Source of the DNA: Aquatica leii
Taxonomy: Eukaryota; Arthropoda; Insecta; Coleoptera; Lampyridae
Assembly: GCA_035610365.1 (NCBI GenBank)
Contig: CM069432.1
Location: forward strand, 7,254,001-7,318,000
Length of the DNA stretch: 64,000 nt
Direction: 5' to 3'
Numbering within the stretch: the first letter of the stretch is position 1; every line of letters starts with the position of its first letter. The translations under genes and the position numbers were made by a program. A model generated the notes under the pieces. The model worked only from the letters and a program-made list of their open reading frames with translations. It searched no databases and was not told where the DNA came from. Below are positions 1 to 11,779 of this stretch, piece by piece.

Positions 1-430
1 ACATGAAATTATTTTCTAAAAAAAAATCTGCGCGGGCAGGATTCGAACCTAGGATTATATATAGAATTCACTTTACATTATAAATCAAATATCTAATAAA
101 CTGTTAATGTTAGAAAAAAAATTTATTTGAATAAATTATTAGGAAGAATTAACTCTATAAGATAATTCGAATAATTTAAATACGTACAAAATTATATAAG
201 AAAAACTGTTAAAAATGGCGGATACACCCACTTCAGGTTTTCTATCAGTTCAATTTTTTACTAAAACTGAGAGAATATGTAAAACCAACTCCATATCAAA
301 TTTCAAGTTACTAGGACTTTTAGTTCGAGAGTTATCGTCGGTACATCCAAAGATAATTTAAATAAGACGCGACACTCCGTATATAAACAAGTCAAAATAA
401 TATTTTAAAAAAATTGTTATTTTTTGACGT
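1..430. repeat. Tandem ~430 bp repeat unit, copy 1
   Basis: First of three head-to-tail copies of a non-coding unit. Each unit opens with a purine-rich run, then a near-palindromic GGTTCGAACC-like block (here near 40-56), then an AT-rich body, then the conserved stretch around 325-345 (TTCGAGAGTTATCG). The GGTTCGAACC block resembles a tRNA B box, but no A box at a usual distance is seen, so a SINE origin is only a possibility. A single inverted copy lies at 36130-36640, so the unit is also dispersed. Confidence 0.7.
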
Positions 431-511
431 ATTTTGCTTTCCCTTCAAGATATGAAATTTTTTTCTTAAAAAAATTGTCGTAGGCAGGGTTCGAACCTAG
501 GATTATACATA
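431..511. repeat. Tandem repeat unit, copy 2, left piece
   Basis: Start of the second unit, matching positions 1-60 of copy 1. It is cut at 510-511 (TA) by the Tigger element and resumes at 3907. Distance from the motif in copy 1 to that in copy 2 is about 447 bp, and from copy 2 to copy 3 about 420 bp once the Tigger is subtracted, which shows a tandem arrangement that predates the insertion. Confidence 0.75.
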
Positions 512-762
512 CTGTGTAGTCCGTTTAGTACGACTTCGCATATAACAACCAATTGTTTTTAGCGACGTAAGTATAGGCACATGTTTGATTTTAATATGAG
601 CCGCTATGAAAGTACATCCGTTTATTACGACTCCGCTTACAGCGACCAACCGCTATCTATCTCCGATCCGCACACTCTCCTTGTCTGTACGTCGCTGATT
701 CGAATGCGGCTGTTTATTTTACGTCAGTAATTTGAGGGTGATGAGTGATTACGCATACAAAA

Positions 763-2220
763 ATGGCTTCTACAAAACGAAAAAGTTTCTCCATTGAAGA
801 TAAAAGTGTTATAATACAACGTTTAGAGGCTGGCGAGTCCAATGTAACGATTGCGAAGGAATTCGGTGTAAATCATTCGAAAATATCCACAATTAAGAAA
901 AATAAACACAAGATAGAACCTTTGTTCAATGCGAATGTTTTAAAACCTAAACGCGTGAGATTGTCGTCTCAAGAACAAGTTGACTTGGCACTTTTACAAT
1001 AGTTTAAGCTGCAACGTAATCGGGGAATACCCGTGAATACGCCTATGCTTCAACAAAAAGCAATTTTTTTTACTAAAGAGCTAAACATTCTTAATTTTGA
1101 TTGTTTGGCGAGTTGGATTAACCGTTTCAAGAGTAGACACAATATTGTTGCCGGAAAAATTGCTGGCCAGTCTTTGTCGGTTCAACAGAGCGATGTGACC
1201 GAGTGGCAAACCAAAGTTTGGCCTAATTTACGAGCAAAATTTAGTGACGACGAAATATTTAATGCAGATGAAACAGGATTATTTTATAAACTAACGCCAG
1301 ATAAAACATTAAAATTTCGATGTGAAAAATGCTCGGGAGGAAAACTTTCGAAAGACCGAATAACTGTGATGCTTGCAGCTAACATGAGTGGCACGATAAA
1401 AAGAAAGTTGTTAATTATTGGCAAGTCAAAGAACCCACGATGTTTAAAAAATGTACGATCTTTATCGGTAGATTATGAAAGCAATTGCAAGGCCTGGATG
1501 ACATCTGATATTTTTATCAAATGGATTGTGAAATGACTAAAAAGAAAAAAAAGATCCTGCTTCTGTTTGACAATTGTCCAGCTCATCCCTCTATTAGCGA
1601 CTTGAGAAGCATAACTCTTATTTTCCTGCCTCCTAATACATTATCCGTATTACAACCTATGGACCACGGAATAATTCGAGTGTTAAAATGAAACTTTCGT
1701 AAAAACCTGGTTCTAAAAATTATTGCCAGTCTTGATGCAAATGAAGACACCAGCAGTGCCAAACATCCGAAGATCATAATACTCGATGCCATTCTAATGA
1801 TTTACGACGCATGGAATAAGCTTACGTCAGCGACGATTTTCAACTGTTATAAATACGCTGGATTTGTCCAAGGCAGTGTTGCTGCCGACAACGATGATGA
1901 TGTGCCGCTGTCTATCTGGGCGAGGGCATTGAATAAAGGACTGCCTATAGGAAATGAAGAATTTGACCAATATTCTGCTATTGATGATGATCTCGCAACA
2001 TGTGAGGAGCCGACTGACGAAAATAATCTACAAAATGTTATGATCGACGGCCAAGATAGCGACGATAATAATGACGACGGTCTGGAAGAAAATTGTACCA
2101 CTCCGAGTGTATCTGAAGTTCTAAAAGCTGCAGAAGTGCTGAATGTGTTTGTGCATTCTACTTTTGAAGATGACAATATGAAAAGTATTATATCTCGTTT
2201 GCATAATGCAATCCGTACTT
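763..2220 (+). pseudogene. Tigger transposase, decayed
   Basis: The ATG at 763 opens a CENP-B/psq-type helix-turn-helix (SIEDKSVIIQRLEAGESNV, then AKEFGVNHSKISTIKK). A second HTH (CENP-B DNA-binding type) and a DDE_1 domain follow. All three catalytic acidic positions are visible: D in NADETG (near 1267), D in FDNCPAH (near 1570) and D in QPMDHG (near 1660). Breaks are a stop at 1000-1002, a stop at 1534-1536 followed by a frameshift in an A-run near 1545, and further stops near 1690. The C-terminus, acidic and D/N-rich, is cut at 2220 by an LTR. The enzyme would cut and paste the element at TA sites. It cannot be functional as it stands. Confidence 0.85.
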
Positions 2221-3432
2221 TGTTACAAGCTTTAGGTCTTACGAACCTTGCACGGCCAACTCACACAGTCGGAGATAGGGTAGGTTCAAGTGAATAATAA
2301 TTAAGGGCGCCAGATCATTTATAATTAACACTTCTGCCTCGATCAAGACAGACGGTCCAAACTTGTAACGAATTTTTAGGTTCGTAATCCTTGTTACTCT
2401 GGTGTTCGGGTAACCACAACTAAAAGAGAAAGGTATGTTACCATAAAAGCAAGATTAACAGGTATAAAAACTTTAATTTAGTAACGTAGAATATTAACAA
2501 GGGTATATCTAATTCTCAATTCATAAACGCCAGAAGTATCGGCAACACACAATACATAGGTTAAGTTGAAGCGAATAGCAAAGAAACTTTCGTAATAAAT
2601 ATCGTTTGTACACAGCATGCGATACACACAAAATGATTAATGAAATTACCTTAATGGTAGTGTAACAATAAACGTAATTACGGAAATTAACATAAACAAA
2701 AGTTCCAGGAGTGACTTTTCTGACAGTGAAAAAAATAATTAAATGAACTGACCCACAATCCAGTACCTACTTGAGCGAAGAAAACGTTTTCCCCGGTGAG
2801 TAGCCTGGAATAGATATTAAATAGCAAATCGTGTCACACAATAACTCACGAAGATAGGAAGTTACAAAATCGTTAATAATCATAAATGAAATAAGATATA
2901 AAATCCCGTTGTATCGAATGCCGTTATTTGCGATTACAAAAAAGTGGGCATCGCAGTCGACTGGCGTTTAAGAAATAACCTCTCAAAGGCAAATGCTGGT
3001 CAAGACTTCGTTTTCGTTGTAGATAATATGCGTTCCAGAATCTTAGGCGTTCGGTGACGGTAGTTATTAATAGTATTAATGCTTCATTGTTGTTTTATTA
3101 AATCGAACATGTGGTCGAAGCGTGACGAAACGGCTATCAAATTAATAAAGAAATTACAAAAGAATCTTAACAAACCGGATGCAAATATCTTACCCTGTGC
3201 CAAATACGTTGCAATAAATTCGTAATTAACTTATAATTTCCTGTTCATCACAGGGGATGTACTTAAAATCTTTTGATCTTAAACGACACAGACCGTCTTA
3301 AGTAGTTGACAGCTTCAAAATGAATTCCGCAACATATCAGTAACCAGAAAGATCGGCAGAGGGCGTCAAAACCGGAATCTAATTTTAATTCGATATACAG
3401 GGCATTACGTTATAAAAATTTTGCACGTAACA
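2221..3432 (-). mobile_element. Solo LTR (family 1) inside Tigger
   Basis: Read on the minus strand it begins TGTTACG and ends GCTTGTAACA, the TG...CA and short inverted ends of an LTR. It is collinear over its length with the LTR at 12046-13327: shared blocks include TTGACGCCCTCT, TGTGACACGATT, AACGTTTTTCTTCG/AACGTTTTCTTCG, CTGGCGCCCT and TTGGCCGTGCAAGGTTCGTAA. No internal retroelement sequence adjoins it. Flanks are ACTT and ATTT, a target duplication with one mismatch. Confidence 0.75.
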
Positions 3433-3906
3433 ATTTCTTACTATAGAAATAGTAAAAACCAAAAACAATAAAAAATTACAGACTTTTTGCAGTAGATATT
3501 TTGTTGTTACTTAGTATAATTATATAGAGAGGTATGTACATTATGTACGTGCACAGTTATTTTGTTATCCTATATTCTACATTTAAGTACATACATATAT
3601 ACATTTGGTTAAGTTTATGTGAAACTACGTATGTATGTTGATCATTTCAATTAAAATTACGTTTCTTTTCATTCTTTTTGTACATACGTATACATACATA
3701 TACATATATACATAAATAAATAAATATTTTGATTTAAATGTTTTTTTTCTGATGGTCACGTAAATATTAATAAATACATTATATATAGTATATTGTATGT
3801 GATTATTTTAATTAAAAAAAAATTGTCAGTTCGTTTAGTACGACTTCCGGTTAGTACGAAGTAATATCACCGGTCTCTTGGCCGTCGTTATAACCGGATT
3901 CTACTG

Positions 3907-4289
3907 TATATGGAATTCACTTTAAATTGTAAATCAAATATCTAATAAACTGTTAATGTCAGAAAAAAAATTTATTTGAATAAATTGTTACAAAGAATTA
4001 ACTATATAAGAAACTAAAAATAACTCAAATAATTTACATACGTACAAAATTATATAGGAAAAACTGTTAAAAATAGCAGATACAGCCACTTCTAGTTTCT
4101 TTATGAAACCCATTGACAAAGCAGAGAGAATATAAAAAACCAGCTCCATATCAAATTTTAAGTTACTAGGACTTTTGGTTCGAGAGTTATCGTGGGTACC
4201 CAAAATTTTTTTGTTAAAAATACATTTTTCTGATTCAGGAGATTTTGAAACGTTTTTTGGAAAAAATATAGCATTTTCCTTATAGGAAA
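3907..4289. repeat. Tandem repeat unit, copy 2, right piece
   Basis: Continues copy 2 after the Tigger. GGAATTCACTTTAAATTGTA and the following AATATCTAATAAACTGTTAA match copy 1 from about 63 onward. It ends at the palindrome TTTCCTTATAGGAAAG (near 4271-4286), which marks the unit boundary. Confidence 0.7.
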
Positions 4290-4726
4290 GTAAAAGTCGT
4301 CGCAGGCGCGATTTGAACCTCGATTATATATAGAATTCGCTTTAAATTATAAATCAAATATCTAATCAACTGTTAATGTTTTATTTGAATAAATTGTTAT
4401 GAAAAATTATCTCTATATAGGAAAAACTGTTAAAAATGGCGGATACACCAACTTCCAGTTTCTTTATCAAACCCATCTTTTGATAGAACTGAGAGAATAT
4501 GAAAAGCCAGCTTCACAACAAATTTGAAGTTACTAGGACTTTCGGTTCGAGAGTTATCGTCGGTACATCGTTACACACAGACACCCAAAATTTTTTTGTC
4601 CAAAAATATTTTTTCGGATTCAGGAGACTTTGAAACGTCAAATTATGTAAAAAAATTTTTTTTTTAAATTGCCATCGCTGTACTTTCCTTATAGAAAAGT
4701 AATAAAAAATATGTAGAAATTCCTTA
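4290..4726. repeat. Tandem repeat unit, copy 3
   Basis: Third unit; its opening block is degenerate (GCGATTTGAACC near 4308) but the body follows copies 1 and 2, including CTAGGACTTTCGGTTCGAGA. Its right end is interrupted by the PIF-like element at 4727; a few bases of flanking repeat (TAGGAAAG) resume after 6053. Confidence 0.65.
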
Positions 4727-6050
4727 GGGACCATTCAAGTATTACGTAAGCACTGAAAGGGGGGCGGGGGGTCTTTGCTTTTGCTTATTTTTGATGACAT
4801 GGCGAATGGTGGTGATGGTGATTACTTCAGAAATATTTATTTATTTACTTTTCAGAGTTTCTGCAAACTTTAGTAGATTTTGATCTGAACACATATGACA
4901 ACCCTACTTGTTTAAACGCTTGAAAGCGCAACGGATGTTCAGGGATAATTCCCAAAATAATTGATATGATTACTTGCTCTCACGCGTTGTTTTATGATTC
5001 AGTTATAGTCTAATTCATTCTTCACAAGTTCAAAAAGGTGTTAATTCTTGAAAATAATAGCTTCTAAAAATATGTGCGATAGCTCATTGGATTCGTAATA
5101 GAGAAAGAATGTGCATACGTACCGTATCTCGTTTATAAGAGCTTCTATAACAATCATCAAGATTCAAAAAAGATTTATATATAGTTTTACTCTCGAACTT
5201 GACGTACAATTTTTTGCAACGTACATTTAGTACTTGGTAAGTTACCGTAATGTTTTTCTTCATCAATTTCTCATTGAAACTTATAAAATGTTTGTTGGGT
5301 GAACCAAATCTTCCTGATTTTCCAGATAGTTAATAGCATTCAGAACATGTGGGTGAAAGCCAATAGTTACTACAAATTCTAAAATGTAGAAACACAGAAT
5401 GCTGTCGTCCAAGAAGTGGCTTATTTAAATTGCCAAAGAAGAGGTTTCTCCCACCACCATTAAAGTAAAACAATCAATTGATCACTTGGCTTCAAATGAT
5501 AGAGGGCAATTTCTCAGTCTTCTAGTCAATTCAGTTTTGTAGTTACATTCGTCACTCAAAGATTTTCTGCAAATACTCTACGATTATTTTTGTCCAACTT
5601 TAAAATTGAAACTATTAAGTCGAACATGCAAAATGTGTGGTTTTTATCGCGCTTCTGTCAAGTCATTAAATCGTCACATCGAGAAGTTCGATAAAACGGT
5701 AAACACGTTAATTGAAACTAGAGTAAGGCCTATAAGAGTGGCTGCTCGTCGTGCTAACGAATTGATGTAAATAATACAAAATTTAGACGAGTGTCAAGAT
5801 GTTGAATGGCTCGAAGAGAACGATGACGAAATCCCATAATCACACGAAAGTGGATTTCCGTAAATGAGATCGTTTTGGTTGCCGTAAAAACTTAAATTTG
5901 TCTGACGCTGACTGTACCAATGTTCACGTAAGCATTGGTGGAGGGGGGGGGGATGAAAAATGTGCTTACTTTTGCTGACGAGAAACGGGGAGGGAGGTTA
6001 ATAATTACAAAAATTGTGCTTTTCTGCTTACGTAATACTTGAATGGTCCC
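4727..6050. mobile_element. PIF/Harbinger- or ISL2EU-like element, non-autonomous
   Basis: The ends are near-perfect inverted repeats of about 27 bp (GGGACCATTCAAGTATTACG at the left, its complement at 6031-6050), with G-rich subterminal runs at both ends. TTA is duplicated (4724-4726 and 6051-6053). A 3 bp TTA/TAA duplication with GGG ends is typical of PIF/Harbinger-like families; exact assignment is uncertain. Between about 5610 and 5840 (+) a broken reading frame shows CKMCGFYRASVKSLNRH, a C2H2-like zinc-finger remnant, followed by an acidic tail. No intact transposase is present. Confidence 0.65.
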
Positions 6051-6053
6051 TTA

Positions 6054-7734
6054 TAGGAAAGTCGTGTGGTGACCACACCAGTTTTTTTTATATTCAGAAA
6101 TAATCACAACACAAGCAAAAATACGCCAATGATTATACAAAATGCAAATGTGCCAACATACCTCGCGTATGAGCATTTGCGGACACAGTATATAATCTGA
6201 CTTGATGACATTGATGACTTAACTTCTCAACTGTTTTTTGTTAGACATACTGGGTTAAATTTTTCTTTTCAGATTTTGTACAGTTTATAACAAAATATTG
6301 ACTGTATTGTATTGTAATACTAACTTTTTTTAATATACACTGACACTGTTTTTCATTCTGTATTTTTGTATTAAATTCTACGTTTTACTGTTAATAATAT
6401 TTTTTTTAATTAATACTCATTAATAGAAGTTTCTTGATGCAGTTCAAAAAACTGATCGTTGTTAATAAATACTGGCTAAATATTTGTTTTTGAAATTATG
6501 CTTTTATAATTCATTATCCTGTAAAGTAATGACATTGATCTGTATAAAAATGACTTGTACCTGTACGGAAATGAAATTGGTAAAGAATGCACAGCCTTGC
6601 CTAACCGCTAATATACTATGTGTCGTAGTATGAATTAGTCGTAAAAAAATTTTTGACAGATGTTTATATAATAAAAAAGAATTTATAAAATAAATATCTC
6701 TTATCAATATATAATAAATAACAAATTATCTTTATCAAACTTGAAAAGATATTATTATGATTACTTTATACAAATAAAACAATCAATAATACTACAGTAA
6801 TAGACAGGATAACTAACAACAAGAGAACTAAAATGGTTTTAATAATGTAAAGTCGTAATCCGCTCAGAGTAGGATATTTAAATGCATTTACTTAATTTAT
6901 ATTTTGAAAGAAAGCGAGAAAAAACATTTCCAAACAAGTGTTTCCAAATTTAAAATATTTTTTTTTGTTTTATTTTACTCTTGTCTGCACAAGCAAGTTT
7001 TGATAAATAGAATGCATAAATCTAAATAATCAATAGATAAGACAATAGTGCATTCAAAAGTAGTAATGCTGATGAATTATTCTATTATTAGCTTGGTCAC
7101 TAGTAGATATAATACAATTTATTACATATACAGGGTTTGCCATTACTCCGGCCTTGGTTTCTAGTGCCTTTGTATAAATGTCAGCATAAAATGTTTAGTA
7201 CTGTACTCATCATTTATATTGCACATTTTAAAAATATGTTTGTTTATACAGGGTGCTTAGTTTTCGCTGGGCAGCATAAAGTTACACTTTTTTAAATAGC
7301 AACCTATCAATTTTGTATGCTGTTCGATGAAGGTTTAATTTAGATAAAACATTATTTTGAATTTTTTTTTAATTGCGACGTTGCCGTTTCTTTAAAAATG
7401 TAACATCATAAAGAAATGGTCACAAAACTGGGATTATATATAAGAGATTTTCTTAATTCTCCAAACTTATGCTTTATGGAAACGATAATTTTCAAATTGC
7501 TTAAACTGTTTTTTTAATGGCACCCTGGATTCCTTTCCATTGTTCTTAATTCTCTATCTATTTGCACTAGTACTTTTTTCTCATAACATCTACAGTTATG
7601 GAGATTTTTATAAATTTTCAATTAAATCACAACAACCATTATTTTAATCAAACAGGTTTATTCTAGTAGGCTTTGTTTTTATTAAACAAAAATCATAAAA
7701 AAGAAGACTAACTAAACTTTTAAAAAAATTAATT
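6054..7734. other. AT-rich stretch, nothing recognised
   Basis: About 1.7 kb with strong AT bias and only short open frames. A TACAGGGTTTGCCATTACTCC stretch near 7130 starts what may be an old transposon end (a similar one is near 46338), but no partner end was found. No gene is supported. Confidence 0.5.
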
Positions 7735-7860
7735 TAACAAGTGCTCAAAATTTAGCCCATTTTGTTGTAGACACGTTTCAAGTCATTGCCGTAAAGATTC
7801 GCGCACAATTCTCGTGTGTGAAGTTAGAAAACGCGGATTTTATTCTGTTTTTTATTGCTT
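7735..7860 (-). pseudogene. Mariner/Tc1-type transposase C-terminal tail
   Basis: The minus strand reads IVRESLRQ, stop, LETCLQQNGLNFEHLL, which fits the conserved ending of many insect mariner-like transposases (arginine/leucine-rich helix followed by G-x-x-FEHL). Only this tail is recognisable. Assignment rests on that short motif alone. Confidence 0.4.
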
Positions 7861-7900
7861 CTTGTGTAGTAAGATCTTCTTAAAATACGTAGGATAAGGC

Positions 7901-8100
7901 GGGGTTAACTGAACAGGTAGTTTAACTGAACATGCCATAAATACTGTTTCCTAACGATAAATGGCACAATAAATTAATTACTACAGTAATCTAAACTTAC
8001 AGAAAAATGTTTTACCATAAGCAGATAAATGTTTGCTGGGTTTATCAGCGCACTACAGCTGAGGTTAACTGGTCAACAAACTGTGGGGTTAACTGATCAT
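7901..8100 (+). repeat. Four subterminal GTTAACTGA motifs
   Basis: GGGGTTAACTGAACAGG, GTTTAACTGAACATG, GAGGTTAACTGGTCAAC and GGGGTTAACTGATCAT occur within 200 bp, all in the same orientation, just ahead of the transposase start. Spacing and orientation suggest transposase-binding subterminal repeats; this is inference. Confidence 0.5.
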
Positions 8101-8177
8101 ATGTTCAATTAGCCTCAAAACTGGGAAACAACATTTTGTTAATGCATTACTATTCCTTCAGGAACGGAAAGCAAAAA

Positions 8178-9930
8178 ATGCATAGGAAAAGAGTTCGTAC
8201 AACACAAAATAAATCGTATTCCAACGAAGAATTGATTGCAAAATACCAAGAATTACTTTAAAAAGATATGTTGACAAAACTAGGGCAGCTGGTAATGCAG
8301 ATGTAAATTATCGTCCTAATAATGAGCACTTATTGGTTTTTTCCTTAGAGGAGGACATGATGTTGAAAAATTATATTGAAAAGACATGCGAAATACACTA
8401 CGGACTTACATTTAAACAAGCATGTGGTTTGGCATATGAATTTGCAGAAGTCAATAATAAGTCAATGAAAAAAAATTAAGTTTAAGAAAAAATGGCAGGG
8501 CGGGAATGGTGACATAATTTTATGAACAGGCATAAATTATCATTAAGAACTCCGGAACAAACAAGCCTTGCTCGGGCGACAAGTTTTAATGAGGCAAACG
8601 TAAAAATTTTTTTTAAGAACTTAAGAACCGTAAAAACAAAATACAAACTAGAGGGAAAAGATATTTATAACTTGGACGAAACCGCTGCCACAACGGTCTA
8701 TAAGCCACCTAAGATTTTACCCAAAACAGGGAGGCGAAATGTTTCCTAAATGACGTTAGCAGAACGGGGAACGCTCGTCACTGTTGTTGGAACAATAGAA
8801 GCTTCCGGCAGGTATGTTCCCCTGTATTGTATTTTTCCTTGGGTCCATTTTAAGGAACAGATGCTTCATGGTACCCGAACTGGCAGTGGAGGTGCGGCTA
8901 CAGCAAGCGGATGGATGAATAGTAGCTTGTTTCTTCCGCTTCTTTAACATTTTGCAAAACACGAGAGGCCTTCTCTGGAAAATCCCAAGCTCATTATATT
9001 ACACAATTATAAAAGCCTTTTAAGCATAGCGGCTTTAAATTGTGCCAAAGAAACCGGGATAATTTTGTTAAGACTTCCGCCGCATTGCAGTCACAAGTTG
9101 CAACCACTCGACGTAATTGTTTTTGGGCCATTCAAATAATTTTATAATGCAGCTTGTGACAAATTGATGGTAAATAATCCCGGAAAGGGATTCAGCATTT
9201 GCGACATAGGAGGCCTGGCGGGAGAGGCCTTGATGTTGGCTTTTATCCCAAAAAACATCTGTAGTGGATTCCAAGCAACCATCATCATCATATGTGACTG
9301 ACAGACCACTACCTGATCAGCAAGCGAATAATTTGCCAGAGAGTTGTGCGAATGAAGATATCGTCGTTCTAACTCCACGACACAATACACCAACTACAAG
9401 CACAATTGTTACACCACAACAAATTCGTTCACATCCCAAAGCTTCTCCTCGTAAAAATGGTGGACGTCAGCGTAAAAAAAGACAGCCTTCTATATTAACA
9501 AGCACCCCAGCAAAAAAAAACCTTAGAAGAAGAGGCACTTACTCGTGAAGAAAAAGCGGGAAAGAAATCAAAACCGATTGCAATTCGTAATGTAACAAAA
9601 CGTGTACTCGAAGAGAGCTCCAGTTGTCTAAGTAACGACGATTTCTCAGTCCGAGATTCTGATTCAGCAGAAAATTTAACTGACCTTGAATAAGATGAAG
9701 ATACAGAAGAAACAATAACAAGTGAATATTACTGTTTGGTAAAATTTTTGGCACAACTTCATCAGTTTTCCGCTATTATATTGCCAAAATAGACTGAAAA
9801 TAAAAATGGTTTCAATGTCCAATTCTTAAAGCGATTCAATAAGATGCAATTGATGAGGATGTCTGCATTTACTTGAAATGCCTAAGGAAGTTCTTGTAGA
9901 AGTGGACCTACATTTTCAAGATTCTTTAGA
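8178..9930 (+). pseudogene. Tigger-like (pogo, DDE_1) transposase, decayed
   Basis: From ATG 8178 a short N-terminal HTH region (to a stop at about 8260), then central pieces at 8522-8749, 8750-8947 and on to about 9290. Recognisable are the first catalytic region (YNLDETAATTV near 8670), the block SGWMNSSLFLPLL, the second region with LIILHNYKS in place of the usual D-N (the aspartate is replaced by histidine), and the third, PPHCSHKLQPLDVIVFGPF. A serine/proline/lysine-rich linker (9264-9548) and a C-terminal VKFLAQL...GFNVQFLKRF...CIYLEMPK module follow. Several stops and frameshifts; inactive. Confidence 0.75.
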
Positions 9931-9934
9931 TTTC

Positions 9935-10960
9935 TTACAACTGAAATTATTTCTTTTATCCGAGAACAAACTCAGCTATATGCTAGAAGGAACAAAATGT
10001 TCGTAACTTTCCGACAGTTTCTAGGATTATGTACTTCTAACCAATTCTATCATTTTTGCTAAAACAATAAGCAGGGAAACATTCCGAACCATAATGCGCT
10101 ACCCTCATTTAGTTGACAATCGTAGCCTTTCTAATTCTAAAGTCGTAAAAGTTTTGGCATTTTATGAAAAAGTAAAAGAATGGTTTCAACAGTTTGGGGT
10201 ATTTCACAAACATCTTAGTATAGATAAAACAATGGTACCATATCATAGGCGTCACTTAGCGAAAATTTTTATCAAAAATAAACTGGTTAGGTTTGGATTC
10301 GAGGTATGGATGCTTTGTGGAAACGATGGATCCATACAACTTGGAAATTTATTTAAGTCAGGAGGCCGTACAACACTGCTATAGGAAGTCGGGTAGTTTA
10401 TTCGATGCTAGAAGTAATAGAAAATCCTGATAACCATATTTTGACAGTTTTTTTTACAAGCCACGCGCTACTAACAGATTTTCCCGAAAAAGAAATTCGT
10501 GCTTGTGGCACGATAAGGGTAAACAAACAAACGTTTTTTAATTTTGTCAAAGGGCATAAAGAAAAAGAATAAAGATTCATACGATTATAGGTCACATGGG
10601 CTTGTGATGTGTGAAAATGGAACGACAATGCGGTAGTAATTGTAGCAAGTAATCACACTAGTTCAAACGACCAGAAGAGTGAAATCTGTAAATAAAAAAG
10701 AAGTCACTCAACCAAACCTAATCAGCATGCATAATTTTTGAATAGGTGGCGTTAATTTTTTCGACCGTTTATCAGCTAGCAAACGATCAAGCTGAAGCAG
10801 GAATACAGTACCTACGAGCTTCCGGTTGATAGAACTAACTGAGGCAGGACAACATTCAATTTTTTAACGATTACTTCAAAAACAAAGCAACGTATAACCT
10901 AAAAAATATAATCAAAGCTTTTTCTGCTATTCGGAGGAGCTAAAGCTCAGATCGGAGGTA
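9935..10960 (+). pseudogene. piggyBac-type transposase fragment
   Basis: Several frames together follow a piggyBac DDE_Tnp_1_7 domain: FRTIMRYPHLVDNRS (near 10085), SIDKTMVPYHRRHLAKIFIK with the first catalytic D (near 10220), LVRFGFEVWMLCGNDGSIQL with the second acidic position, and later AVVIVASNHTSSN and a weak GGV-DLLDR-like stretch near 10750-10770. Stops and frameshifts occur throughout and the cysteine-rich tail is not seen. No TTAA-flanked ends were identified. Confidence 0.7.
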
Positions 10961-10994
10961 AAAACGCAACCTTACCATACAACAGTTCACAGAT

Positions 10995-11160
10995 TAAAAA
11001 GTCGGGCTCCGGCTCGGCTCGACTCGAAACCCGGCCCGATTTCGGGCCGGTTATCGGGACGGGCTATAGAAAAATTATTTGGACTGGGTTTTGGGTCGGT
11101 TATACAGTTTTTAGGTTTGGTCCGGGCCGGCTTCTATCAACGCCCGATTCCATCCCTAGT
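10995..11160. repeat. GC-rich GGCCCG low-complexity repeat
   Basis: A run of GGGCTCCGGCTCGG, CCCGGCCCGATTTCGGGCCGG and GGTCCGGGCCGG-type words in otherwise AT-rich sequence. It resembles the self-complementary low-complexity MITE-like repeats common in animal genomes, but no defined ends or duplication were found. Confidence 0.5.
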
Positions 11161-11221
11161 AGAGATTTGCTTATTGCTCAAATCTTCCCAAATAAAACGA
11201 ATAATCCGTAAGTTCGGAATG

Positions 11222-11490
11222 CTAAATGCATTTCCAGATATACACCGGCGGGGACACCTGTAACCCTAACCGGGAACGTCCCCAGGTAGCAGATAGGGAA
11301 ATGCTCCTTGGGAAACCGGAAAGTAGGGAGCCTGAAAACCCCCTGCGGACCAACAGCATGACACGCCTTAGGGAACTGCATCTGGCAGACGGAGATGGCA
11401 TCCTCGGGGTTACCCTTGCTGGAATAGCACATTGCTTCAACTTTTCTTGGATGCTTCTTTTTCAGTTCAGTTTTTATTTTTTCTTATAGA
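11222..11490. other. GC-rich block of unknown nature
   Basis: About 250 bp with clearly higher GC than its surroundings and open frames on both strands (for example plus-strand MHFQIYTGGDTCNPN). I do not recognise either translation. Open frames on both strands are expected from GC-rich sequence, so a coding role is not established. A second GC-rich patch lies at 11590-11760. They may be parts of a repeated element such as a retrotransposon leader or tail. Confidence 0.4.
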
Positions 11491-11779
11491 CGAAAACACG
11501 ATGACGAAAGCAAGTCTGACAAGAGGCATAAAATGCAAAGAATAAAATTTTTATTTACAATGAATATACAACCGCAAAGTAGTATACCGGTTACAGCACA
11601 GAGGTCAGATACGCGGTGCCGGCAATTAGAGGGTTGACTGGGTCGTCATCATGCGACTCCAGTGTGCTCGAGGTGGGAATCCAGGCCTCGGCACACTTTT
11701 TGACTACTGGAAAAAATTAGGCATTCATAGATGCAACTCCTGGGCACCAGGTGACAAAGAAAGAAAAATAGGAGATACC

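Larger units (their letters stand above)
512..3906 (+). mobile_element. Tigger (pogo-type) DNA transposon, interrupted
   Basis: The ends are imperfect inverted repeats: the left end reads CTGTGTAGTCCG and the right end read on the other strand is CAGTAGAATCCG, followed on both sides by TTTAGTACGAC/TTATAACGAC-like sequence. TA flanks both ends (510-511 and 3907-3908), the expected Tc1/mariner-pogo duplication, and the host repeat unit is continuous when the element is removed. With the solo LTR at 2221-3432 taken out the element is about 2.2 kb, normal for Tigger. Confidence 0.85.
7895..9930 (+). mobile_element. Second Tigger-like element, truncated at 3' side
   Basis: A transposase remnant (8178-9930) preceded by a leader carrying four copies of a GGTTAACTGA-like motif at 7901, 7920, 8062 and 8086. 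The right end is lost where the piggyBac remnant begins near 9935, so terminal repeats cannot be paired. Confidence 0.55.

Noticed and set aside
1-60. tRNA gene from the TTCGAACC block
   Set aside because: No acceptor or anticodon stem can be formed; only a B-box-like word is present.
4745-4775. G-quadruplex regulatory site
   Set aside because: The G runs are part of the subterminal region of the PIF-like element; no evidence of a function.
7130-7160. Paired transposon end with 46338
   Set aside because: Only about 20 bp of similarity; no inverted partner or target duplication at either place.
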